A stretch of DNA of 64,000 bases from Heyndrickxia oleronia (GTDB lineage Bacteria > Bacillota > Bacilli > Bacillales > Bacillaceae_C), in contig NZ_CP065424.1 in the NCBI RefSeq assembly GCF_017809215.1, positions 4,936,501-5,000,500 of the forward strand. Reading direction: 5' to 3'. Position 1 is the first letter of the stretch, and every line of letters begins with the position of its first letter. The position numbers were made by a program, and so were the translations under genes. This document shows, in pieces, positions 17,187 to 25,074 of the stretch. Below the pieces are notes generated by a model. That model did no database searches. It was given only the letters and a program-made list of their open reading frames with translations, and was not told the DNA's origin.

Positions 17187-18539
17187 CACATTTGTTATCA
17201 TTATTCTTGTACCTTGACGATCTGAATCAATCTCCCAGGTTAGATCCATTTCTTTTAACATCATTGAAACAATGGAAAGCCCGATTCCTGCTCCTTTATC
17301 CGTTGATTCTTTGTTTAATCCCTGCCCATGATCCTCTAACATTAACGTAAATTGTCCATCATTTTCGAATCCAGAAATTCCAACATATCTTCCCTCTTTT
17401 GTATGACGAATGATATTCTGAAATAAATTATCAATAATGCGTTCAAACCACCCTGGATCGATTGTCCATTCAATCTTTTTCTCTGGTAGATCAATATTTA
17501 CATTGAAACCTTCTTTTTCAAATACAGGATACCAAGAAGCTGCAATTAGGCGAGTATTTCTTAATACATCTACCTTTTGTGGATAATAAGGGTATTTACC
17601 CGAAGATAATAGTGTGTAGGAAAGAAGATTGTCCAGCAATTGTCCAATATAAGTGATTTTTCGATCGATCATCTCGATAGACTCTTTTCCCTGATCACTC
17701 AGTTGATCCTTTTTTAATGAATATACATGACCACGTAGAGTAGTAAGAGGCGTCCGCAAATCATGTGATAGATTTGCAATTAATTGACGACGTAGCATTT
17801 CCTCTTCTTGTTCTCGTTCCCTTCCTTCCTTTAATTGGCCAATCATTCGATTAAAGGCATGCTCTAACTGACCAATTTCATCCTTTTTCCCTACAGAAAC
17901 TGGCTCCGGAATTCCATGGGGACCTTTCTCTGCCATAGCATTTTGCAAATAAAGGAGACGTTTTCGTAGCTTATAAACAAATAACCAGGAAAGAAGAATA
18001 AAGATAACAAATAAGCCAAGCAACCCTACACTATAAAGAAAATCATAACGACTTCTTAGTTCGTCAATTGGTGCATTCATTCTGTTACGGGGCATTTGCA
18101 TAACCATAAATCCTTTTTGCCTATTCCCTCCGATAAAAGCAACCGTCGTAAAAGGATCACTATCATAGCTTTTCTTCATAAAATCAACCGTAAAGGAAGA
18201 GCTCCAAATTTGTGGAATCCCTTCTTTTACTGGTAATTGTTTTTGCGTTTTCCCCTCATTATTCACCCAAAATAGTGTAGCATCTGGGTATTTTTCTTTT
18301 ATTTCAATAAGCTTATTATTGATCTCTCTGGCATCGGCTTCGCCCAATAAGGCTGCTTCTTTGTGCCACATCTTCTCTAAATCAACACCGTTATAATAAT
18401 CATCTGTATCTCCTTGATCCCGTGTCAAAATGGGAATATAGAAAATGGCTGAAGTAACCGGAATGACAATAGGAATAAATAATACGGCAATCATAATGAT
18501 AAGGAGGAATTTCCCAAGGATTGAATGTCTAAGCTTCAT
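17178..18539 (-). CDS. Membrane sensor histidine kinase
   Basis: 453 residues. TM1 (about 9-32), an extracytoplasmic sensing domain of about 135 residues, TM2 (about 170-190), HAMP, HisKA with NLSHDLRTPLTTL (phospho-His near 256) and HATPase_c with NLFQNIIRHT and DHGQGL / GAGIGLSIV. It autophosphorylates and passes phosphate to the response regulator encoded just upstream; the two overlap by ATGA. The target genes are not obvious from the neighbourhood. Signal unknown. Confidence 0.9.
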   Translation of the reverse strand: MKLRHSILGKFLLIIMIAVLFIPIVIPVTSAIFYIPILTRDQGDTDDYYNGVDLEKMWHKEAALLGEADAREINNKLIEIKEKYPDATLFWVNNEGKTQKQLPVKEGIPQIWSSSFTVDFMKKSYDSDPFTTVAFIGGNRQKGFMVMQMPRNRMNAPIDELRSRYDFLYSVGLLGLFVIFILLSWLFVYKLRKRLLYLQNAMAEKGPHGIPEPVSVGKKDEIGQLEHAFNRMIGQLKEGREREQEEEMLRRQLIANLSHDLRTPLTTLRGHVYSLKKDQLSDQGKESIEMIDRKITYIGQLLDNLLSYTLLSSGKYPYYPQKVDVLRNTRLIAASWYPVFEKEGFNVNIDLPEKKIEWTIDPGWFERIIDNLFQNIIRHTKEGRYVGISGFENDGQFTLMLEDHGQGLNKESTDKGAGIGLSIVSMMLKEMDLTWEIDSDRQGTRIMITNVKK

Positions 18540-19207
18540 TGCCTCACCCGATAGCCGATTCCTCTGATCGTTTCAATAATTTTGGGATTTGCAGGATCTT
18601 GTTCAACTTTTTCACGTAGATAGCGAATATGGACCATTAATGTTTTATCTCCATCAATATAAGGCTCTTCCCATACACCTTCATAAATTTGTTCTTTCGT
18701 TAATATTTGATTTGGATGCTTTAAAAAGTAATGAAAGATATGATATTGCTTTCCAGTAAGGAGAATTTCATCTCCTGTTCGCTGATCAATAATCCTGTTT
18801 TCGGATGGAATAATTTCTAAATGCTGGATAATAAACGATTCCCTTTTCTGCTTCTGAAACCTTCTTAATAACACTTCGATTCTAGCCACAAGCTCATCTG
18901 GATGGAACGGTTTCGTTAAATAGTCATCAGAGAACTCTAAACCTTGTAGCTTATCCTCCACAGAAGTCCGTGCAGATAACATCATGATTGGTACATTTGG
19001 TGCTTCCTTTTTCAAACGTTTTCCTACAGTAAAGCCATCTAAGCCAGGGAGCATAACATCTAATACAACAATATCCGCTTCCTGTATATATCCCAAAGAG
19101 CCTTCACCTGTTTGAAGCCATTTCACTTTATAACCTCTATCATGTAATTCTTCTGTGACCCATTTGCCAATTTCATGATCATCCTCTATGTATAAAATCT
19201 GTACCAT
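18536..19207 (-). CDS. OmpR/PhoB-family response regulator
   Basis: 223 residues from the ATG at 19207 (AAGGTGG eight nt upstream). Receiver domain with acidic pair in YIEDD, phospho-Asp at residue 50 (VVLDVMLPG), Thr/Ser and Lys in LTKPF. The C-terminal winged helix contains the ILTKEQIYEGVW and VRQ-terminated GIGYRV signature. Partner of the overlapping kinase gene. Confidence 0.92.
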   Translation of the reverse strand: MVQILYIEDDHEIGKWVTEELHDRGYKVKWLQTGEGSLGYIQEADIVVLDVMLPGLDGFTVGKRLKKEAPNVPIMMLSARTSVEDKLQGLEFSDDYLTKPFHPDELVARIEVLLRRFQKQKRESFIIQHLEIIPSENRIIDQRTGDEILLTGKQYHIFHYFLKHPNQILTKEQIYEGVWEEPYIDGDKTLMVHIRYLREKVEQDPANPKIIETIRGIGYRVRQ

Positions 19208-19271
19208 TTCGCATTCCACCTTAATTAACTATATCTGGAATTAGTATATTATTAGTTTTGAAATTTTTAAA

Positions 19272-19294
19272 GGGGACCTAATCTAGAGGTCCCC
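19272..19294 (-). terminator. Candidate terminator downstream of the RsgA-type gene
   Basis: GGGGACCT / AGGTCCCC, an 8-bp perfect stem with a 7-nt loop, flanked by T-rich sequence on the minus strand (TTTAAAAATTT). It lies between the GTPase gene and the response regulator gene, both on the minus strand. Confidence 0.6.
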
Positions 19295-19353
19295 ATTTTA
19301 ACAGATAAAAAACTATCGAATTAAATGTCCAGCTCCTAGCCCTTTTAGGGCAA

Positions 19354-19490
19354 AGCTCTTTCTCATACTTTGTTCTAATTAATAGAAGTTTTAATTAAAT
19401 AGCGGTTGAAGTACGCTACACCTTTCATTTCATTGGGAAAAGTGCTGCCCCCCTATAAGAACCGCTGAATTCTTTATTGGACGAAATCAG
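19354..19490 (+). repeat. Dispersed MITE-like repeat, copy D (right end uncertain)
   Basis: Begins GCTCTTTCTCATACTTTGTTC, then GCGGTTGAAG, GCTACACCTTTCATTTCA, GAAAAGTGCTGC and AGAACCGCTGAATTCTTTAT. These are the same blocks, in order, as copies B and C. The right terminus may extend to about 19560. It fills much of the 360-nt gap between the response regulator and GTPase genes. Confidence 0.7.
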
Positions 19491-19568
19491 CATAGGTCAA
19501 AAAGCTAACTTCCTTTTAAAAGAGAATAATTGCTTGCTAGTACTAGAACAAGGGGCTTTCCGCTTTTC

Positions 19569-20627
19569 TTATCTCTTACTCTTTTTTTGAGTACTTGTAA
19601 TCTTTTTCCACTTCGCCTTTTCTAAAAGTGCTGCTCGCTTATTTTCCTTCCTTTCTAGAAAGGCAAGCTCTTTTTGTAATTTAACATAGCTATTATATCT
19701 ATCTCTTTCTAAAATCCCATCATCAATCGCTTCTTGTATAGCACAGCCTGGTTCTTTCATATGAGAGCAATCTCTAAAGCGACAATTCTCAGCCAACGCC
19801 TCCACATCAGAAAAACTCTGACTAAAGCCTTCATCAGCTTCCCAAAGCTGTAATTCACGCATCCCCGGCGTATCAATTAATATACCGCCTTTATCTAAAA
19901 TAATTAATTCACGATGGGTCGTTGTATGACGTCCACGATCATCACCTTCGCGCACAGATTGCACCTCTTGCTTCGTACTACCTAATAATGCATTCGTAAG
20001 GGTTGATTTCCCAACGCCCGAGGAACCTAGTAAAGCAATTGTCTGACCTTCATATACATATGGAGCAAGCTGATCCATCCCTATATTCTGCTCGGCACTA
20101 ATTGCATGAATAGGAACACCAAATGCTACAGATTCAACCTGCGCAATCTTTTCCTCGATATCCTCACATAAATCGGACTTGCTTAAAATGATAACTGGGT
20201 TAGCTCCGCTTTCCCATGCAGTTAATACATACCGTTCAATCCTGCGAATATTAAAATCTGCATTCAATGCATTTACAAGAAAAATTGTGTCCACATTTGT
20301 TGCAACTATCTGTTCCTCTGTTGTCATACCGGCAACTTTTCTAGAAAATTTGCTTTTTCTAGGCAAAATATCATGAATAGTTGCCTTGTTTTCTTCATAC
20401 CTAGGCGTGAGCACAACCCAATCTCCTATTGCAGGATAGTCTTGTCGCTCCAAGGCTTGAAAACGCATCTTCCCTGAAACTTCTGCAAGCAGTTCTCCCT
20501 TCTCTGTTAACACACGATAGATTCTTTTATGCTCTAAAATAACTCTTCCCACTTCATAACCTTGTTCTTTATACTCTTTAAATGCTTCCTCAAAATATTG
20601 ATTCCAGCCTAATGTTTGTAAATTCAA
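19569..20627 (-). CDS. rsgA: RsgA-type circularly permuted ribosome-associated GTPase
   Basis: 352 residues: N-terminal OB-like domain, then GTPase motifs in permuted order, G4-like LSKSDL (148-153), P-loop GSSGVGKST (201-209), GRHTTTH (232-238) and G3 DTPG (252-255). A zinc-binding tail follows with Cys282, Cys287, His289 and Cys295. RsgA/YloQ proteins bind the 30S subunit and aid late maturation. The gene is not in the prkC-yloQ context usual for the housekeeping copy, so this may be a paralogue. The start is TTG at 20627 with GGAGG nine nt upstream. It is preceded by a leader ORF and terminator, suggesting induction when translation is disturbed. Confidence 0.85.
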   Translation of the reverse strand: MNLQTLGWNQYFEEAFKEYKEQGYEVGRVILEHKRIYRVLTEKGELLAEVSGKMRFQALERQDYPAIGDWVVLTPRYEENKATIHDILPRKSKFSRKVAGMTTEEQIVATNVDTIFLVNALNADFNIRRIERYVLTAWESGANPVIILSKSDLCEDIEEKIAQVESVAFGVPIHAISAEQNIGMDQLAPYVYEGQTIALLGSSGVGKSTLTNALLGSTKQEVQSVREGDDRGRHTTTHRELIILDKGGILIDTPGMRELQLWEADEGFSQSFSDVEALAENCRFRDCSHMKEPGCAIQEAIDDGILERDRYNSYVKLQKELAFLERKENKRAALLEKAKWKKITSTQKKSKR

Positions 20628-20677
20628 ATTGAATTTCCTCCATTTTCAATGTAATGATTATTTTTAAATAAAATAAA

Positions 20678-20707
20678 ACCATGAACTGATTTGTCGCAGT
20701 CCATGGT
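20678..20707 (-). terminator. Attenuator terminator upstream of the RsgA-type gene
   Basis: Minus strand: ACCATGGACTG pairs with CAGTTCATGGT (11 bp with one G-U), 8-nt loop, followed by TTTATTTTATTT. Its upstream arm is also perfectly complementary over 11 nt to a segment inside the upstream small ORF (plus 20781-20791), so terminator and antiterminator are mutually exclusive. Confidence 0.8.
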
Positions 20708-20763
20708 CTTTAGTTCAATACATGAATATAGAGAAATTCATTAATGGTAAAAACAGAAAAATA

Positions 20764-20835
20764 CTAAATATCATCATTTCCCATGGACTGCATTATGAAA
20801 TTGAATGTAACTGCAATTAATGTATTTTTCATCAT
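20764..20835 (-). CDS. Small ORF / leader peptide upstream of rsgA-type gene (23 residues)
   Basis: ATG at 20835 with GGAGGT six nt upstream (plus 20842-20847), stop TAG at 20764. The peptide starts MMKNTLIAVTFNF and ends GNDDI. It lies between a sigma-A-type promoter and an intrinsic terminator ahead of the GTPase gene. Codons 15-18 contain GCAGTCCATGG, which can pair with the terminator's 5' arm. No homologue is recognised. A leader-peptide role is inferred from the architecture. Confidence 0.6.
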   Translation of the reverse strand: MMKNTLIAVTFNFIMQSMGNDDI

Positions 20836-20876
20836 ATATGCACCTCCAGGAATTTTTTTTGATATTAATTGAACTT

Positions 20877-20905
20877 ATTGTATACCAAAAACTGTGAATT
20901 GTAAA
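20877..20905 (-). promoter_or_regulatory. Promoter of the rsgA-type leader
   Basis: Minus strand: -35 TTTACA (plus 20900-20905), 17-nt spacer, -10 TACAAT (plus 20877-20882). It lies about 30 nt upstream of the small ORF's ribosome site. Confidence 0.65.
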
Positions 20906-20931
20906 TATTTTTTTCAAAAAATTGATTTTAT

Positions 20932-21027
20932 TCAAATTTTAATGTATAGATTCATAGAATCTGACCATACTAATGAAAGACGATGATCCCCCCTTTTTTT
21001 AAAGGCTTTCTGATAAATATTTGTCAT
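20932..21027 (-). CDS. Candidate small protein (31 residues)
   Basis: ATG at 21027 preceded by GAGGTG at good spacing (plus 21034-21039), stop TGA at 20932. The peptide starts MTNIYQKAFKKRGDHRLSLV; it is basic and has no membrane segment. A possible promoter lies upstream on the same strand: TTGTCG, 16 nt, TAGTAT. It sits just upstream of the leader ORF of the GTPase gene, so it could be part of the same control region or an independent small gene. No homologue recognised. Confidence 0.35.
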   Translation of the reverse strand: MTNIYQKAFKKRGDHRLSLVWSDSMNLYIKI

Positions 21028-21122
21028 AATGCTCACCTCAAAAGATGGATCTTTTTTAGAGATTACCATACTATAATGAGGTATTGTGCCGACAAATTCT
21101 TTACAGAAAGTCTTTTTTTTAA

Positions 21123-21296
21123 GCAGTTTTCGTATAGTTTTTTGGTTTTATAAATGTCCAACTGCTTGCTTTTCCACCCAGTAAAGGGATTCAGCGGTTC
21201 TTCATGCCTCTAAGAAATAGAAGATGTAGCGGCCTTTAACCGATCTTTTTTGATAAAACCCTATTTACATATAGCAACAATATTTTAAAAAAGAGA
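21123..21296 (-). repeat. Dispersed MITE-like repeat, copy F (inverted)
   Basis: Read on the minus strand: CTCTTTTTTAAAATATTGTT, GCTATATGTAAATAG, GCCGCTACATCTTCTATTTC, AGAACCGCTGAATCCCTTTA, GGTGGAAAAGCAAGC and an end at CGAAAACTGC. It aligns block for block with copies B-D. Inserted upstream of pdxK. Confidence 0.7.
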
Positions 21297-21404
21297 TTTT
21301 TTATGTATATGGACTGTAAAATCGCCCTTTTTTTCTTTTATCAGTTAAATCCATTTGTCATCATGTAATTATTAGTTTATTCTAAAATAGAACTCATTTC
21401 GGAA

Positions 21405-21592
21405 GGCTGTTTTCGCATGGATTGTTCAAATCACCAAAGGATTTAGCCTATTGCTTTTCGCCTATAGATTATAGCCTATAATTAAGGCTACGAGCTCTTT
21501 TCTGTATTCTAAAAAGGAAGACAGAAAACAACCGTAAAAAAATCGATAGTAAGAATATTTTTACTAAATAGCAAAAGTTTAAGAAAAGAGCC
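21405..21592 (-). repeat. Dispersed MITE-like repeat, copy G (inverted)
   Basis: Read on the minus strand it begins GGCTCTTTTCTTAAACTTTT, continues with GCTATTTAGTAAA, CAGAAAAGAGCT and AATCCTTTGG, and ends GCGAAAACAGCC. The ends form a 9/10 inverted repeat (GGCTCTTTTC / GAAAACAGCC). Adjacent to copy F, about 45 nt upstream of the pdxK start. Confidence 0.7.
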
Positions 21593-21637
21593 TTTCATCA
21601 AAATTCATCTATCGCGTTGATTGAGGAGGAAGTAGTC

Positions 21638-22453
21638 ATGACAATGAAAAAAACTTTAACTCTAGCAGGATCTGATTCAAGTGGTGGAGCAGGAATTCAA
21701 GCAGATTTAAAAACATTCCAGGAACTAGGTGTCTATGGGATGACTGCCTTAACATCCATTGTTGCCATGGATCCAAATAATGACTGGCATCATAATGTAT
21801 TCCCAATTGATGTAAAAACGGTTGAACCACAATTAGAAACGATTCTATCTGTCGGAATTGATGCAATGAAAACAGGTATGCTCGGTTCAGTAGATATTAT
21901 CGAGTTAGCTGCCCGTAAAATTGATGAGCATAAACTAACTCAGGTTGTCATTGATCCTGTTATGGTATGTAAAGGTGAAGATGAGGTTTTACAGCCTGAA
22001 AATACAGATGCTATGCGGGAATTATTAGTACCACGCGCAATGATTGTTACACCAAATCTATTCGAGGCTGGACAACTTGCAAAAACGGGTCCAATTAAAA
22101 CTATCGATGAGATGAAGACAGCAGCTGTAAAAATTCATGATCTTGGGGCAAAAAATGTAGTTATTAAAGGTGGTAAACAACTAGATCATGATAAAGCTAT
22201 TGACTTATTCTATGATGGTTCAGAATTTACCTTACTTGAAAATGAAAAAATAGATACAACATATAATCATGGGGCAGGTTGTACATTTGCTGCAGCTATT
22301 ACTGCAGAGCTTGCAAAAGGAAGCTCTGTAAAAGAAGCAGTTAGCCTAGCGAAAAAATTTGTAGCAGCTGCTATAGAACATGGATTTAAACTAAATCAAT
22401 ATGTTGGACCTGTAATGCATGGGGCATACACACGTTTTGTGGCAAATAAATAA
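21638..22453 (+). CDS. pdxK: Pyridoxine/HMP kinase, PdxK (ThiD-family)
   Basis: 271 residues, equal to B. subtilis PdxK (YwdB). Ribokinase fold with LTLAGSDSSGGAGIQADLKT near the N-terminus, TGMLGS, VVIDPVMVCKG, and the anion hole/catalytic region YNHGAGCTFAAA with the distinctive Cys. It phosphorylates pyridoxine, pyridoxal and pyridoxamine in vitamin B6 salvage and can act on hydroxymethylpyrimidine. ATG at 21638 follows GAGGAGG; a TTG at 21617 would swallow that site. Its place after the ywd genes agrees with B. subtilis. Confidence 0.9.
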   Translation: MTMKKTLTLAGSDSSGGAGIQADLKTFQELGVYGMTALTSIVAMDPNNDWHHNVFPIDVKTVEPQLETILSVGIDAMKTGMLGSVDIIELAARKIDEHKLTQVVIDPVMVCKGEDEVLQPENTDAMRELLVPRAMIVTPNLFEAGQLAKTGPIKTIDEMKTAAVKIHDLGAKNVVIKGGKQLDHDKAIDLFYDGSEFTLLENEKIDTTYNHGAGCTFAAAITAELAKGSSVKEAVSLAKKFVAAAIEHGFKLNQYVGPVMHGAYTRFVANK

Positions 22454-22462
22454 TCTTTAAAG

Positions 22463-22488
22463 AGGAGTGGAGACCCACTCCTTTTTTT
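22463..22488 (+). terminator. pdxK terminator
   Basis: AGGAGTGG / CCACTCCT with a 4-nt loop followed by TTTTTT, 10 nt past the pdxK stop. Confidence 0.92.
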
Positions 22489-22594
22489 CTATAAAGCAAT
22501 CTTTTCGCTTTCCCCTTCTATTTTTAGTAAAATAATCACATACTTTATTTATATTGATTTGTAGATAATATTTTTATAAAAGGAGGGTTCTTAA

Positions 22595-22942
22595 ATGGAG
22601 CCTATACAAATCTCCGCTGTGCAAGAAAAAATCAATGAGTTATCAGGTAAGACAGTCTATATACATTTAGAAACAACTAATGGGGCCTATGCGTCTCATT
22701 TTAATGAATCCTTTTTTTCCGCTGGAGCATATATAAGAAATGCCCAAGTAAGTTATGAACATGGGAAGATTATTGGAGATGGTCCTTACCGTGTAGGATT
22801 GAAGCTTGCAATCGGCTGGATTTATGCAGAAGGCTTAACCCATTTTGAAGTAGATGACCTAGGACGTTTGCTTCTGGCCGGCCATGGATATGATGGGAAA
22901 CTTGCAGTTGCACTAGAAATTAGTGAAACACCATTTGAATAA
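22595..22942 (+). CDS. yojF: YojF family protein (DUF1806)
   Basis: 115 residues with no signal peptide or catalytic motif. It matches YojF in length, in the segment FSAGAYIRNAQVSYEHGKI and in lying directly before a BshB2 gene, as in B. subtilis yojF-yojG. Function unknown, presumably tied to bacillithiol metabolism. ATG follows AAAGGAGGG. Confidence 0.87.
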   Translation: MEPIQISAVQEKINELSGKTVYIHLETTNGAYASHFNESFFSAGAYIRNAQVSYEHGKIIGDGPYRVGLKLAIGWIYAEGLTHFEVDDLGRLLLAGHGYDGKLAVALEISETPFE

Positions 22943-22972
22943 GAGACAAAAAGTTGAAAGGAGTTTTTTTTT

Positions 22973-23656
22973 ATGGAAAAAGAACGTCAAGTTCTAGTTA
23001 TATTCCCACATCCCGATGATGAAGCCTTTGGTGTATCAGGCACCATTTCCACGCATGTCAATAATGGAACACCAGTTACTTATGCATGCTTAACCCTTGG
23101 AGAAATGGGGAGAAATCTTGGGAATCCTCCATTTGCAACAAGAGAGTCATTGCCTAATATTCGAAAAAAGGAACTTCAAAAAGCAGCAGAAGTCATGGGA
23201 ATTCAAGATTTAAGAATGATGGGTTACAGAGATAAAACAGTTGAATTTGAGGATGATGAAAAACTAACAAAAATGGTAACAGGTCTCATCGAAGAATTAA
23301 ATCCTTCACTTATTATCACCTTTTACCCAGGTTATTCCGTCCATCCAGATCACGAAGCAACAGGAAGAGCTGTTGTCCGTGCCGTGAGACGTCTACCTGT
23401 TGAACAACGACCAAAGCTCCATTGTGTTGCGTTTTCTAATAACCACGAAGAAGAAATCGGTGCTCCGGATGTCATCAATGATGTAAGTGCGGTAACTGAT
23501 CAAAAAATCGGTGCCATGAAAGCACATATCTCACAAACTGGTTGGATGATTGCTGATCGTGAGGAAAAATTAAAGCAAAAAGATCCCGAAACCCTCGCAT
23601 GGCTACAATACGAAAGATTTTGGAACTACCAATGGGAAAATGATCAAGTGAAATAA
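22973..23656 (+). CDS. bshB2: Bacillithiol biosynthesis deacetylase BshB2
   Basis: 227-residue PIG-L/LmbE zinc hydrolase. PHPDDEAFG (His and two Asp for metal and catalysis) and the second metal motif HPDHEATG are intact. BshB enzymes remove the N-acetyl group from GlcNAc-malate, the middle step of bacillithiol synthesis. ATG follows AAAGGAG 8 nt upstream. Operon with yojF; ends at a clear terminator. Compare the PIG-L protein at 45.9-46.6 kb, which has an altered motif. Confidence 0.92.
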   Translation: MEKERQVLVIFPHPDDEAFGVSGTISTHVNNGTPVTYACLTLGEMGRNLGNPPFATRESLPNIRKKELQKAAEVMGIQDLRMMGYRDKTVEFEDDEKLTKMVTGLIEELNPSLIITFYPGYSVHPDHEATGRAVVRAVRRLPVEQRPKLHCVAFSNNHEEEIGAPDVINDVSAVTDQKIGAMKAHISQTGWMIADREEKLKQKDPETLAWLQYERFWNYQWENDQVK

Positions 23657-23668
23657 TCTATACAGCAG

Positions 23669-23692
23669 GCTACCCTAAAGGGTGGCTTTTTT
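23669..23692 (+). terminator. yojF-bshB2 terminator
   Basis: GCTACCC / GGGTGGC (7 bp, one G-U), AAAG-type loop, then TTTTTTG. Confidence 0.9.
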
Positions 23693-23697
23693 GTTTA

Positions 23698-23860
23698 GGC
23701 TCTTTTCTCAAACATTGTTGCTATTTAAGTAAAGTTATAACAATTTAAATATCGACTGAGGATTGCTACACCTATCATTTTACTGAAAAACACTGCAATT
23801 TCCAAAAGAACCGCTAGAATCCTTTATTGGGAGTATAAGCTTTGTTTAATAGGGTTAGTT
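23698..23860 (+). repeat. Dispersed MITE-like repeat, copy B (right end uncertain)
   Basis: Begins GGCTCTTTTCTCAAACATTG, the best-preserved left end, then GCTATTTAAGTAAAG, ATCGACTGAGGATTGCTACA, TATCATTTTACTG and AGAACCGCTAGAATCCTTTA. Lies between the bshB2 terminator and the TetR-controlled promoter. The rest of this gap (23861-24020) shows nothing recognisable. Confidence 0.75.
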
Positions 23861-24025
23861 TGGTATATTCTATCTGGCGGACACTTCTTTTATTTCCCCT
23901 AAGGCATTTGTCTTTCATCTCATTGATGGAGGGCATCTCTCTTTTTTTCAGATCATTTGTCCATTCCCGCATGATACATTTCTCCCCCTTATTTATGATT
24001 ATTTGTCTTTCGTTCTAAACCAAAG

Positions 24026-24039
24026 TGAGTAATCACTCA
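24026..24039. promoter_or_regulatory. TetR-type operator, upstream copy
   Basis: TGAGT-AATC-ACTCA within a 22-nt sequence (24022-24043) that is repeated exactly at 24080-24101. It lies just upstream of the -35 box. TGAGT/ACTCA arms are usual for operators of TetR-family regulators of drug exporters. Confidence 0.8.
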
Positions 24040-24047
24040 TTTTTTGA

Positions 24048-24077
24048 TTGACACCAGACATAGACTCCCTTTATGAT
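24048..24077 (+). promoter_or_regulatory. Promoter of the TetR-controlled ABC operon
   Basis: -35 TTGACA (24048-24053), 18-nt spacer, -10 TATGAT (24072-24077). It is bracketed by two identical operators, so repressor binding should block it on both sides. Confidence 0.8.
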
Positions 24078-24083
24078 TTAAAG

Positions 24084-24097
24084 TGAGTAATCACTCA
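24084..24097. promoter_or_regulatory. TetR-type operator, downstream copy
   Basis: Second exact copy of TGAGT-AATC-ACTCA, starting 6 nt after the -10 box and so overlapping the transcription start. The likely ligand is the TetR-family protein encoded at 27775-28434. Confidence 0.8.
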
Positions 24098-24121
24098 TTT
24101 TGTAATTAGGGGGTATTTTTA

Positions 24122-24859
24122 ATGGATCCTGTCATTCAGATTAATCAGGTAAGCAAGAGCTTTGGAAAAAAGAATGTCTTATCCAAGATTGATTTATCCA
24201 TCCATTCCGGGCAAATCTATGGCCTAATCGGCCCTTCAGGCTCTGGGAAGACTACATTAATAAAAATTATTGTTGGCATGGACTCTACATCAACAGGTAC
24301 TGTTCATGTATTAAATACGACAATGCCTAATCTTAATATTCTACAAAGGATTGGCTATATGGCTCAATCCGATGCACTTTATCCTGAACTAACAGGAGAG
24401 GAAAACATGGTTTTCTTTGCTTCTTTGTTTAAATTAAAAAAGGCAGAATTAAAGCAACGAATTGCCTATGCAGCTAGATTAGTAGACCTTACATCTCATC
24501 TCTCCAAAAAAGTGGGAGCTTATTCCGGAGGTATGAAACGGAGACTATCTCTTGCTATCGCTTTAGTTCATAACCCTGAAATACTCATTCTGGATGAACC
24601 GACAGTTGGAATTGATCCAGAGCTAAGACTCTCGATATGGAATGAGCTAGCCAATTTAAAAAAAGCTGGAAAGACCATTCTCGTCACCACACATGTCATG
24701 GACGAGGCGGAAAAATGTGATTGTCTAGCAATGGTTCGAGATGGAGAGATCCTTGCCACTGGCTCACCTTCAGAATTAATGAAGATGTACAAAGTAAATC
24801 AAATAGAGGCAGTATTTTTAAAGGGTAGTGTCAAAAGTTCTATGAAAAATCAATTCTAA
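24122..24859 (+). CDS. ABC exporter ATPase, C-terminus replaced by insertion sequence
   Basis: DrrA/YhcH-type ATPase with Walker A GPSGSGKTT, signature YSGGMKRRLSLA and Walker B ILILDEPTVGIDP. The host-encoded part ends at VFLKG near 24824. The following 12 residues are encoded by the left end of an insertion sequence. The lost tail is still visible beyond the element at 26576-26593, where GNFFA and a stop codon remain in frame with a G-rich junction. Only the last few residues are affected, so the ATPase domain may still fold. The permease and regulator downstream are now cut off from their promoter by about 1.75 kb. Confidence 0.85.
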   Translation: MDPVIQINQVSKSFGKKNVLSKIDLSIHSGQIYGLIGPSGSGKTTLIKIIVGMDSTSTGTVHVLNTTMPNLNILQRIGYMAQSDALYPELTGEENMVFFASLFKLKKAELKQRIAYAARLVDLTSHLSKKVGAYSGGMKRRLSLAIALVHNPEILILDEPTVGIDPELRLSIWNELANLKKAGKTILVTTHVMDEAEKCDCLAMVRDGEILATGSPSELMKMYKVNQIEAVFLKGSVKSSMKNQF

Positions 24860-24904
24860 GGGATGGATTTCTTCACGGAACTTGAGAAGGTGCTGCCGCA
24901 GTCG

Positions 24905-25030
24905 CTCTTGACAAACACGCCAATGGTTTGTGATGTGTTCATTAAGGGCGAAGAGGACAAAAGAAGGCATACCAAATAAACCCTCGGTTTTTCCAATTTT
25001 AAACCATTGGCAAGTTCGGTTTGTCAAGAG
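24905..25030. repeat. Long inverted repeat inside the insertion sequence
   Basis: CTCTTGACAAAC (24905-24916) plus CCAATGGTTT (24920-24929) are mirrored by AAACCATTGG (25001-25010) and GTTTGTCAAGAG (25019-25030). The 22 paired bases enclose a 71-nt loop. It lies between the transposase stop codon and the left end of the element. Confidence 0.75.
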
Positions 25031-25074
25031 TACGCTTCGCCGCCTGCTGGTTAAGGGGCTCTGCTAAACAAAAG

